The notes below the pieces were generated by a model that was not told where the DNA came from, ran no database searches, and saw only the letters and a list, made by a program, of their open reading frames with translations. A stretch of 64,000 bases of DNA from Climacium dendroides (taxonomy: Eukaryota > Streptophyta > Bryopsida > Hypnales > Climaciaceae): assembly GCA_950106755.1 (NCBI GenBank), contig OX467091.1, positions 17,253,538-17,317,537 of the forward strand, given 5' to 3'. How positions within the stretch are numbered: the stretch's first letter is position 1; each line of letters opens with the position of its first letter. The position numbers and the translations under genes are program-made. Positions 11,451 to 23,800 of the stretch are shown one piece after another.

Positions 11451-14400
11451 GGCTCTTGGACTCAAGATCCTAAGCTCTCGTGCTAGCAATCATGATTTGA
11501 GTAGTATTTGATGAAAAGAAGGCCTTGGAACTGGAGGGGTATGGTAAGGTAATAATGAATTTTTATACTATGTTTGAATGTGAAATGGATTTCTGAGTTT
11601 TTTGGGTTTGGAATTATGTTTCTTGAATTTCGTGATGCTTTCATTTCTATATAAGTAGGTATAAATTACATATTAGGAGTAGTTTTGCCTTGTTAATTGT
11701 TAAATAAAAATAAACAAAATTTGAAGTCTAATGTCAAAAATTGTTTTGTAGAATTTAGAAATTTGCCTTCCCTGAAAATGCTACCAAATAACAATTCCAA
11801 TTCTCTTCTTGCAACTATTGTATACTTCCATGTCAAATTCCAAACTTTTTTTTTGTCTTTATGTAAGCTAGGTCCATTTGAGGTGCACGGTAGTACACCC
11901 TAAATTTTAAAAGTTATGAAAAATCATCCTCCATTTTGTCCTCACATCCCTTCTATTGCATATTTTGTAAACTAGTAGTACAATTGTTGCAACATTTACA
12001 ACAACTTGTTGCATAAGAAAATGTTTTTTTTAGTTTGATAGAACTAGATTCTAAATTCAATTATAGTACATAGCTTCATCTTTGACCTTTTACAACTTGG
12101 AATAGTTAAAAATATATATATTGGCTACAATTAGTAATGAATTCCAACTACAAATCATCTATTAGATTAAGTGATATATATAGTTGGGAAGAACAAGCTC
12201 ATATGATGGCAAATGATGGGATACACTTTGTTTATAACTACATTTCTAAGCATAAAATGATATGAAAGTTTGGATAATTTTTTAAAGATTTGAATTGTAA
12301 TATACACCTATTTTGTATTTTGTATGAATTTCCTAACTCTTCTTAAAAAAATCATGATAGTTTCAAAAAATTCTCAAAAAAAATCAAACTTATTAGAAAT
12401 TCTTAAGATTTAAAGAAAACATGTGATTTCATATCTAAAATATAAAAAATTATATTTATATGAATAGTGACAAAAATAGAACATTCAAATTTAATTTTTT
12501 TGAAGTTTGACTATATGTTCAAAGTAAGGCTTCATTTTTATTGGAATACATAGATAATTGCACTTTGGGGAGTATAATTCTTTATCCCACGAAACTAAAA
12601 TATTTGTTGTTTAGAAACCTAAACCCTAAAAAAGTCTAAAAAGACAAGAATGTGCATCTTAATCCTTTTAGATAAATAAATTATGGCTTCATTAGAAGTT
12701 TAGTTGCTAAGAGAGACTAAAATAAATTATTACTTGAGAAAAATCCATAAATAAGATGTTTATTTTTCTAAGTTCAATTTTCTTCCAATCTTTGTATAAA
12801 TTGATTTAAAGCCTTGCACAAAATTCATGAAGCAATAAGTGACTAGTTAAATAAATTGAGCTCATCACATTGCTAATGGATAGATAAAAAAAAGGCCTTT
12901 TCAATGTGCTTGATCATTCTCATAGAGCTCTTGTAGTGAGCAATTCAAAATAAGCATCATGCTTCCAATGGACACCAACTCTCTTTGAAGTTATTAATTC
13001 CTAAATTTTCCAAAAGTCATAATGTAGATGATGAACAAAGTGCTTTTGGCCAGTCTTTTATCCACATAGTTTCTCATTCATCAAGATTAATATTTAAATC
13101 TTCTGTAGATAACCTTCCTTTATGATCAATTTATTGGATAATCATCCGATAAGATCAATTTAAATGAAATGGAGGTTAATGATATATACATACAAAGATA
13201 TAAGCAAAAATGTACTTATGAATATTTTAAATGGATTTAGGCATATAGGGTGGATTACCAAGTCAATTGGTACTGACAAAAATCCCCAATAAGATTATCT
13301 AAGGTTCTAATGTTTATACTATATAAAAGTTAAGGATTTCAATGTACAAGTGAATTAGTTAACTTAGTTGGGGTAAAGATCTACTTTCAAAAGGTTGGTG
13401 CTGAATAACATTTCTTTTAATGGCTAAAAATTGCCAAAATTTGACCTGAAATAATGGTTCATCATCACAATAGGAAATAAATGTGAAAAAACATGTGTTT
13501 GTGGCAAATGTTCACTTATGAATAAGAATTGTGTAGCCAACTTATGATTGAAGACCACGTATTTGCTTTTCTATTAGTTGGTTAAGATCGTCAATGTTGT
13601 CTCTAAACAAAATGCAACATGTATTTTGCTTGCTACATGCTTGATGCATGCTTCATCTCTCTTATCTATTGTATAATATTCCTTCTAAACCTAGAGCTAG
13701 CATGCTTCTTTTGTGCTATTGTTACCTTTGCCATATACTTAGCTATAGAGTCTATGAACATGGCTAGTTGGCCATCTATTCACTTGGTATTTTTTGAAGT
13801 CCTTAACTCCATGTAGCCATTGTTTTGTGGGCACGATAGTTTGTGATTTATTTAAATGGAGGTGCAAAACCACTAAACATATAGTTGTATGAAGACAAAG
13901 TGCAATTGGAGTAGATACTAATTGCAACAATGTGGATTGAAAGCTTGGAGAAAGAGCAAAATTATCAATAGAGACTAAAAAAAGAATCATAAAGGTTGAA
14001 GATTTGCAAAATTGAACATCACCTTCAACATCTAGAGTGTAGGATTTGAAATTTTATTTTTGCACCAAAGTGCACATGAGCATGACTAGTATAAAGGATT
14101 GCATATGGGGGACGTGGCAATACAAGAGTAACATGCATGTATACGTTGGTTTAAATGATTAGATGTGGTTTGTTGAATGAATATTTTGTTTGAACATTTG
14201 TCTTTGTGCATGCAAGATGACAAAGCTCATCTTGTGCTCAGGGGGGGCATTTAGTTCTACTACAATAAACCACGTGTGAACAAGTAGTTTCTAATAAACT
14301 ATAATCTTTGAACATTATTTACTAATGATTATAGGATTCTACTCCCAAAATTTCAAACTCAAATAAAATATGGAATGAGTTTTAGAAGAGGTTAAAAATG

Positions 14401-16619
14401 CACTAAAATGGCATGTTTTTCAACTCAAAATGAGCTTTCAATAGAGAGTTATTTTTAGGAATTTTTTGTTCATTTTTAAAATAATTTTTTCTTATATAAT
14501 ATAGTGATGTGAAAGTTATTTTTCAGTTCTATAGTATATCTTTTTACTTCAAAAATTTGTAACTACTTATTATTAACAAATAAAAATATCAATAATTCAA
14601 AACATAAACTTTCAAAATAGAAAAATCTATTCATATTTTTTCATTTAATTTTATTTAAAATTCAAAAAATATAGGGGGTCCAAAATTTTATTCACATGCT
14701 AACATCAAAAAGGGGGAGTGCATCCCCCGAGATCTTGTGAAAGTGCAAGGCTTCAAGATTTAGCTTGTTGTTATGTGGGGTTACAATTCTACCATTTGTC
14801 TAGTACTCAACAACTTCAAATTTTAGATCTCGGGTGTCTACGGTCTACCTTGGATATTACTCCTAATTATTTAGATATCCATGAATCCTCTAATCCTTAT
14901 TTGTATTATAGCTCTTAAAATTTGGTTCATATTTGATCAAGACAACCTGGATTACTTATGAATCTAGGCCAATGCCTATAACCAATTAAGGAAAAGAAAT
15001 CAAATAAGATTGATCAAATTAGGAACTATCAATTATCCATGCCGTTGCCACGTAGCCAAGTAATAATCTAGACATTGAATCGGTGATTGAAGAGGGTCAT
15101 TTCCATTGCATTAATTATAGAAACTATTGTACAAATATATTTGTTAGCAACGTAGTATCAATTATTAATTAAATGTGCCTATAAAATAGATTTGCAATAG
15201 TTGATCACATCTAATCTCCACTTCATTGACTAATTCTAATGATACAAATTTTAGTCCAATCTGAATTATAATTTTTACAATATGATCGATTGAATTGGTC
15301 ATTGGTCATGATTCATGTTCAACAAATATGTTCCGAGGTCTTTATACATTAGGCTCATTGAGAATCTCAATTGAGATTTTCTTTGTAATATTGGACCTAG
15401 ACCCTTAAATGTTGGCCTATTGGGCAAGCACAACAATGTGAAGACAATCAAGAGTCATCACTATCCTCAACTAGAACTTGTGTTTGGCATGTCCATGTTT
15501 TTATAGTTGGTTGAATCAAATGTTGTTTAAACACACATCTTATAGTTGGTATGATTAGAGCTTTTCAATTGTTTTATTATTTTATGTGTAATCATTGTTT
15601 GAACTTAGGGTGCATTAATGCTTGATTAAGTATGATGTTTGATTGTAGATTAAGCAAGCAATTGCCATTATGGTGCCTTCTATATGCATACTGCAAGAAA
15701 AAGAAGAGAAAGGATAAGCCTCCAATGGCAACGCTCACTCTAAAGGGCAAAGTTCACACTTTTTTTACAAGGATATATTGAACCTTATTGAAGTCTCAAC
15801 AATAGAGTTAGGTATTGTATTGTTGTGACATGTGCACATGAGATCATTTTTGTAGGTGCCTTTGCAAAAATGAACCCACTAAAAGCTTTTCTCATAGAAT
15901 TGAATACAAATTTTTCTAGTGCTCTAAATTGTGCAAGACCCAGATATAGATTCAACTATGACCAAGAAGCAAGATTGTTGTTCTAATACTTTAGTTCAAG
16001 TTGAAATGTAGAAAATTAAAGCCCTCTCAAATTTAGAGCTACAGTGAACATGACAAAGTATTTAGTATCTACTGTCAATTACTGTCATTGGCCACTCTAT
16101 CTACAATTCTAATCTCAAATTTAAACTCCAATGTGCCAATCAAATGTATTAATCATCATGCTTGTTGTTTGAAACTCCCGCTTACAATTCAAGAGGTTGT
16201 TCTATCTCCTGAAGTAGTAGATTATATATTATCGCTCATTAAGAACAAGGGGAAAACAACAAAATTGTAGAGGAAGGCCAAAAGGGCAAGGAATCTTTGC
16301 ATCACTTAAAGACACAAGGGAGGTAGTGGCTCCACTCCAAATTGTTTTTAAGGAAAGGCCTCCACCCCCAAATAGTTCAACGCATGTAATTGATGAAAAA
16401 AAAAAATTGTTAACTTCTTCAATGAAGAGACAATGTTTGTATTCAATGAGGACAATGATTTTCAACCAAAGATGACTATGTTTACCTACCTAGTTTTGAG
16501 GGATAGGCAATACATAGCTTTTTAGAGATTCTAGAAGACTTGGATACTAAGGCTTTTGTGGATAGAAATGACATATAGTGAAGATCATTTGGTTCAAAGT
16601 GTGAAGTGCTTGATTTTTA
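11451..16619. other. AT-rich intergenic DNA, no gene recognised
   Basis: Only short unrelated frames are present, none with a recognisable domain. A run of AAAGGGGGAG followed by TG near 14709-14719 resembles the polypurine tract and start of an LTR, but no partner LTR was found. The last kilobase before 16620 may belong to the decayed transposase that follows. Confidence 0.35.
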
Positions 16620-18240
16620 GCACTATGGAGAAAAGGGCAAAATACAACATTCTTATGAAACATGTCAAATGTTAAAAAACATTAAAGGACATAGTTGGTG
16701 TTGCAAAAAAAGGCAAGCAATATTACTTCAAGAATTTTATGCATACATGCAAAAATGTAGTGATATATGCATAGCGTGGGCCACAAATTATTCATCAATT
16801 GGTGTAAAATGAAAGTAGAAAGAGAGTGCAGAATGGGTCCAATTTAGTACGATGTTCATGTTCTAAAGATATGTGCCTAAAATAATGTTACTTGGATATA
16901 TATGTTTGAATCATTTTGAATGCTTTGCATGCATTTGATAGTGAATTTGTATATATAAGAAGGTTGGGTAATGACCGACTACGAGAGCCTCAATTGATTG
17001 TTGAACTTCTTGAATGTGGATCACCTTCCAAGGAAACAATGGACAAATTCATCAAGTTGGTAGATAGTAGAGGTTATACATACTCAAGTAAACTAGATAT
17101 ATAGAAGGTTTTGGTAAATTCAAAGTATTTGGTTGTTACATGCAATGAGATAACAAGTATTGATATTTCAAATTTAGATATGCTTCTACGCCTATACTAT
17201 GCAAATTGGACACAAGAACCCATGCTACTTTCATTATATATAGCTAATGAAGATGAATTATTCTATTGATGTATTTTAGTTTAGAAGTTGTGTATGTCTA
17301 CTTTATGAACATACTTGTTTACTTTGTTCACGATGTTCATCCAAAATTGTTCTGACCAACCAAAAAATCATGTCACACTAAGTCTAAGAATAGAATTTGA
17401 GCACATTACTTAGTATAAAATTTACTTGATACATGCTTTCAAAAAATAATCATTAAAATATCACTACAAGTTCAAAACTAAGAAATTGAAGCATAAACTC
17501 AAAGTGGTATCATATGCTTTTAGAAATTCACTAAATACTTACATTGTATGCTAATGAACCACGCACTAACATCAAATATTTTTTGGAGCCTTTGGAAGAC
17601 TGTGAGTTTCCAAGCTATAGGGAACGTGAAAACCATGTCATATTCATAGTCTGACATGATCAAGAGACTACCGTGTCAAATAATTTATAATTTGATTGCA
17701 TTGTTGTAGTTCACAACAAGGAAAACAACCTCAAAATTGTTTTTTAAAGGCTTGAAAACATCTAATGCCATGTTCATGATGATGGATCTATGTCTTATAT
17801 AAATAGTACTAGAAATGTGCGCAAGATGCAAGTGCAAGAAATTTGGCAAGTGTCATTGCTGAAATTTCGAAGGGTGCAAGGTAGCCTTAGTTGGGAGCAA
17901 AAAGTATCAAGATTCATTTCTTGGTGCCGATGGTGCTAAGGTATTTCAAGGCATTTGAATATGGATGGTTTTGTAGTTAAGAGAGAATCACACTTCATTT
18001 CTCACATGTGTTCATTGTATGTCTCATCAAGTAGATCTTGTGGTAAAAAATTTGTCCAAATTGCCAATCATGTCCAATATTAAAGATCTTCTATAAGAGA
18101 AATATTGATATTTTGCCCATTCTTTGAAGGTATATCATGAGTTTACAAAGTTGTCAAGTCTTTATGAAGAAGAAAGGAAACAAGATACTGAAGTAGGTGA
18201 AGACAAGGTGGATTTCTCTCTTTCCAAAGGGAATCTTGCA
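16620..18240 (+). pseudogene. Decayed hAT-like transposase
   Basis: Fragments of one plant hAT-type transposase lie in the right order on the plus strand but in different frames and with many stops. Near 16630-16740 a segment reads like the N-terminal zinc-finger region (AKYNILMKHVKC, GVAKKGKQYYFKNFMHTC). From 16916 to about 17270 one frame, broken by TAG at 17102-17104, gives LIVELLECGSPSKETMDKF and then VTCNEITSIDISNLDMLL and EPMLLSLYIANEDEL. This matches the family pattern of a conserved CDE(V/I)T-x-ID motif followed by P(I/M)LLSL. At about 18007-18150, in another frame, are HCMSHQVDLVVKNLSKLPI and VYHEFTKLSSLYEEE, typical of the downstream region. There is no intact gene. Family assignment rests on motif order recalled from plant transposases, not on a search. 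Confidence 0.6.
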
Positions 18241-20503
18241 ACAATATTCAATTTTTGTGTACAAAATGCTCTTGGGATACTAGAATTGTGAAGACTATAG
18301 AGAATACCTTTGAGGCCCTAGTTGATGTAGGGCCATGCTTAGAGGGACTTGTTTGGTGCCTCTTCTAGAATAGTTTTATAATGTCATCAAATGTTGTCAA
18401 TGCTTTAACATGCTTGTGTGTTACACCATTTTAAAAGTTAAAAAATTACCAAAAGGAGTTGTTGTGAACTATTGTGATGGTCAATCAACATATCAATCTA
18501 ATGTATTCTATAACTTTAACACATATAATTTGCAAATTTTAGTCATATGGATTTAAAGACAACTCTTAAGATAACTTGGACACTAGATTTCAATGTACAT
18601 TTTGGAGTACATATCATGTTTGAGTATAACTTTGTTCCTATGTGGGCCAATTACAAGTTGGACTATGTAATCACATATGAATTTATGATACGCTTTGCCT
18701 AGTCTAAGGTAGCGGTTGGGGTCAAACAAGCATGCCGTGGTAAACAATTAATCTCATGCTAATGGAATAATTATTTTGTTCTAGTATAATATATCTAGTA
18801 TTGATGGACTAATTCATGTTATACATATTAATGGATCGGGGATTGGCACACAACTATAGTAGAGGACTTATCAATGGAGCTTGATACTCGATTTTCCAAA
18901 ATTGGTTCATGGATGCAATGGGTATTTTCTATGTGTAGTATTGAATACAAGTGAATCTTATTCTTTAGTACATGTTTTTTGTTGCATTGAATCAAAACAT
19001 TAAAGTGTGTTTTAGAATAAATTAGTCTTATATTAACTCTTCAATTATTATATTGTATCATGTAGCCTCCAATGCTGTGTAACCATTCACTTGAAGTCTA
19101 CTTTAAAGTCATCAAACAACATTTGTCAAATGCCAACCATCTCATCTTAATATAATACATAGGACTACTACAAGGTTCATGAAATATTGCTTATTTTAAC
19201 ATATATAAATTAGGATGTGTAAAAACATTATGTATTAGAATTTTTTATTTATAAGTTAGCCTTAACAAATAGGGGCCATGAAAATTTTTCATAGTAAGAT
19301 GAGTACAAATGTGGATTAGGATTTTTAGTGTCACGTCACGTCCGAATGTCCATTAAACTAACAAAATGTTAAGATTCAACCTCAGTGTCCATTATGATTC
19401 AAATCTCAGTGTCCGTTATGATTTGGACACCATGTCCATCCAAATCGACAAATAAGTTGTCTAAGCTATCAAAATAAATAAATAAATAAATTTCTAGACA
19501 ACTTAAATGGGCCATCAACTTCTTGTCTGTCTAGATTAACAAATAGACCATTCAAGTTGTCCACAAAATTTTTTAGCGTTGACGTGAATCTTGATGCCAA
19601 CTGATGTGACATTAATGGACAACCCGATGGAAAAAGACAATATCATGTCAAGATAGAAAAACTTAATGTGGACAAATATTTAATGTGGATGATAAAATAG
19701 ACTTAGTCAAAAAAATCTACATTGAAGAGTGGTTGATGAAATTGCACCATGGTACTAGTAGTGTATATATTAAAAAATTAAATGTAAATGTAAGACATTG
19801 ACCACAAGTGATAGAAATTGTCACATTGTATAAATAGGAAGGTTTACCTTAGTAGGTTAAATGAATTAAAAATTATACAATACAAAGATAGAGTTTATAA
19901 TCCGTTTGACTTCAACCTTTAAGGCTATATATATTAAACACACTTATATTAAATGACATGTTTACAAAATAATTTCAATGAAGATTCTAAAGTGTTCAAT
20001 GATAAACTCATTATAAATCTCTAAAAGTTGGAGGATGTTTTGGAAGAAAAAGATCTAAAATTACCATTTTTGATGCATTGTTCAAAATTCAAAAAATATT
20101 TAAAAAAATTCAAATATACAAAAGTGTGTTAAACAAATAAGTCAATGTGTGGAAAAAAATTTCAGCCCAATTGACTATAAGGATTGAAAGATTTTAACAT
20201 TTGAAGTGAGAAAAAAACTTTTTTTCATTTCTTGAGTAATAGGGTCAACAAATTTTGACCCCCTCTTGGAGTGAAATTTTTTTATTTATAAAAAAATGAG
20301 GAGTCATTTTTTGATGATTTCTTGTGCAATGAGGAAATTTTTTGTTTGAAATCCAAATGGTAAAAGATTATAGAAAAACATTTGGAATATGTGGAAAAAA
20401 TTTCAAGAACTTCAACTTCACAAAGTATAAGATAGTAGGCTTGATGTCTTTTCTTGAAGTTGCCTTAATACAACTAATAAAGTTTGACTCCTCGTAAAAC
20501 ATG
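18241..20503. other. AT-rich intergenic DNA, no gene recognised
   Basis: It may include the remaining 3' end of the decayed transposase. A TAAA/AAAT microsatellite occurs at about 19470-19491, and GTCCATTATGATT-type short repeats near 19386-19425. Nothing else is recognised up to the Copia insertion. Confidence 0.35.
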
Positions 20504-20508
20504 ATATG

Positions 20509-20782
20509 TGTCGAGACCTGGTCAATGGTCAGGTAGCTTGGCTACGTATGCATATACGGTCAGTATACTGCCGTTTCATACCACTAGTTCGTACCTCTTC
20601 AAGATTAAGGTTGTACCTCTTAAAGGTTGAGGTTCTGAAGAGTCGCGTTGCTTCTCAGCCAGAACTACGTATCATCACTCTGATCCTCAGGCTATATTCA
20701 TAATAATGTGATTTGAGCCTGAGGTACGTAGGCAGCTTCATCTCTTATCGAGAGATGGAGTCCGAGTGAAAACGTACTGTCA
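20509..20782 (+). repeat. 5' LTR of the Copia element
   Basis: 274 bp, bounded by TG and CA, 273 of 274 positions identical to the 3' LTR. It contains two inverted repeats that could fold in RNA: CCTCAGGCT (20685-20693) with AGCCTGAGG (20716-20724), and ATCTCT with AGAGAT around TATCG near its end. The LTR should carry the promoter and polyadenylation signals; no single strong TATA box stands out. Confidence 0.96.
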
Positions 20783-20800
20783 CGTTATCAGCACTGCTCG
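20783..20800 (+). promoter_or_regulatory. Putative primer-binding site
   Basis: Directly after the 5' LTR the sequence CGTTATCAGCACTGC partly matches the complement of initiator-methionine tRNA (usual plant form TGGTATCAGAGC). The TATCAG core is kept; flanking bases differ. The position is right but the match is imperfect. Confidence 0.45.
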
Positions 20801-20852
20801 CCGCAGAGCGAAAAGAGAAGTTTTGAACGAAATTTAAAAACAAGGAGTGTCG

Positions 20853-23800
20853 ATGGCCTTACAAACAGAATCTGTCTATCCAAGAATACCTGCAGAACCA
20901 GGTTTCAAACCATTGGAAGAGGACGGGACAAATTACATAATGTGGATGACGAATATGCGTCAATACCTTTCTAGTAAAGGCTTAGAGGGTATAACAACTC
21001 GCCCACCAACACCGGCTGAAGTAGAAAGACGGAGGAAGGCAAAGGAAGAAGATCCCACATTGATTTTTGGAAAGTCCGAAGCAGATTATGATCGAATGCA
21101 GAAAGACACAGCTACCTTAGCAATCCGTCTAAGACTCAAAGACGATCTAGCCCTTCAAATGTATCATCATGATACACCGTGCGACCTCTGGGAAGAGATT
21201 CAATCCCGTTTTGAAGCCATGCGTGAAATTACATATCCTGAAACATGGCAAGCATGGTTAAGTCTTCGTCATATGGATTTTGACCTACTTGATGATTATA
21301 AAGCAGCGCTATTTAAACTCACAGCAAAGCTAGCCTATTGTAAGAGGCCAGTAACAGAAGAAGACATAATATTCAAGACATTATCGACAATGGGACCCGA
21401 AAGGATGGGACTTCGAGAGTCATTGCTAGCAAGAGAATATAAGAACTCAAGAGACCTATTCATTTACCTGGCTGAGAATGAGAAATTCAACAATGTTGCA
21501 AAAGAATTGGCAAAACAAAGACCTGCTGGGACTATAGCGACCCCAGAATTGAATTACACAAGAGAAAAGCAACAGGATCCAAACAGAAGAAGAAAACTGT
21601 GGAAACGACAAGAGAAGAGGGCTCGGAGATCCGCGACCCCTGGTAAGAAAGATGAGGATAATATAAGGAAGAATAAATCAAAAACCTTTGGGAAGTGTTT
21701 CAGATGTGGCAAGAAACGTCACTTCGCCCGAGATTGTCGAACACCAAAGGACGTTGTTGATAAATACCGAAGAGAAAATAATTTGTCACCCTGGAGAGGC
21801 ACTAAGAACATCAGTAATGACAAGAACAAAAATAAAAAGCAACGTACTGAAAACGAAGATGAATATAATTATTTGGACCAGGTTCCCGTCGAGGAGACAA
21901 ATGCAGTATTTGAACAGCAACAGCGGACAAATAGATCCATGATGCTACTTGATTCAGGAGCGACAATTACAGTCGTTAAAAGTGCCAAATACTTCACGAA
22001 GATGCAGCGTGAAAACTATAAGATAGCCTCGATGAGTGGTTTAAATCTCATTGTACGTGGATCAGGACCAGCTACGTTTATTTTACCTGGAGGCACTCGC
22101 ATCTATGCTGAAAGAGCTCTTCTTATTCCGACGGCAAGAAGACAAGTTTTATGCGAGAATGATGTGTTTAACAGTGGCTATGAGATCAACACACACATAT
22201 TCACGAAAGGGGAAAGGTTCAAGACCCTTACGAACGAACATGGAAATTGTGCAGAGAAGTTTTATTATACTGACAATGGCCTTATCGAATTTGAAATAGC
22301 AACCAACGAGTTTATTGCACTTACAAGAGAGATCACTGATGATGGCAGACTTTGGCACGACCGCCTGGGTCATCCCTCAACGAGAATGTTGCAAAATATA
22401 TTAAAATCGGCAGCGGGAAACATCAAAATTTCATCAAGGCTACCCGAGTCATGCCTGGCATGCTCTCGGGGCAAACTCATACTACGTCCAGCAAAAGAAA
22501 TAAAAGATAAAGAGCTCAAACCTTTCCTCAATCGCATTCAGGTTGACATATGTGGCCCGATATCACCACCATCAGGACCATTTAGGTACTTTATGGTGAT
22601 GATAGACTCCACCTCAAGGTGGAGTGAGGTCAACCTGTTGTCAACAAGGAATCACGCTTTCGCGAAGATGTTGATACAGTTAATCAGGATGCAAGTTAGA
22701 TTTCCAGATAATAGTGTCAGGGACATTCGAGTTGATGGGGCAGGTGAGTTTACGTCTACAACATTCCAAAATTACTGCACAGCACAAGGTATAACACTTG
22801 AAGTAGCACTACCAGAAGTCCATTTTCAGAATGGACTCGCCGAAAGCTTAATTCGGAGAATACAATGGATAGCTCGTCCTCTGCTACTCAAATCCAACTT
22901 ACCTTTAACGGCCTGGGGCCACGCAGTAATGCATGCTGCTGATCTCATTAGATACCGCCCATCTGCAGGAAATAAGATGAGTCCACATCAGTTAGCGACG
23001 GGAAATGCACCGGATATAAAACATTTAAGGAAATTCGGCTGTTCTGTTGAGGTGCCGCTTGACCCCACGAAAAGGAAAAAGTTCGGACCTCAGAGGAAGC
23101 AGGGTATCTACGTTGGGAACGTAGGTAATTCCCTGATAAAGTATATAGAACCGAAAACTGGAGACCTATTTAGGGCGAGGTTTCTAGACTGCCATTTTGA
23201 TGAACAACATTTTCCATTCATGGAAATCAAAGAAAAGCTGCCCGCCACGGTTTTAGACATTAATTGGCATACAGCGACAATTGACGACAGCCCAGATTAT
23301 CGCTGCAATGGGGAAGTGCAACGAATACTGAGGCTGCGAGAACTTGCTCGCAAGCTACCTGATGCTTTTGCTGACACACCTGATATAGTAAAAACCCCCT
23401 ACACCCAAGTCCAATACACTCCAGCACGAATACTACCAGATAATACACCGGCGAACGTCCCTCAAATTCGACGAAAAAGGGGACGTCCTTTAGGGTCTAA
23501 AAATAAGCCAAAGAATTTAGGAAGAGCACCACATATTACTGGGGGGGCATTGCCGGAGACAGGGGGAGTAACACAAGGTCCAAGGGGAGTAGCAACTAAC
23601 CAGCCTAGCTTCGAAGAAGCAACGGATGTAGCACTCACTGATCACGTCTGGGATAGACGAACCATTTGTAAGAATGAAGCCTTGATGGTGCACACCGTCA
23701 ATGCTATTTTAGAAAACCCTGACATACCAAAAACGGTCCCACAAGCAAAGAGATCAGTAGAATGGCCGCACTGGAAACGTGCAATGCAAGATGAGATGAA

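Noticed and set aside
14709..14900. Possible polypurine tract plus LTR start (AAAGGGGGAG then TG)
   Set aside because: No matching LTR copy, no LTR end and no target duplication were found in the window.
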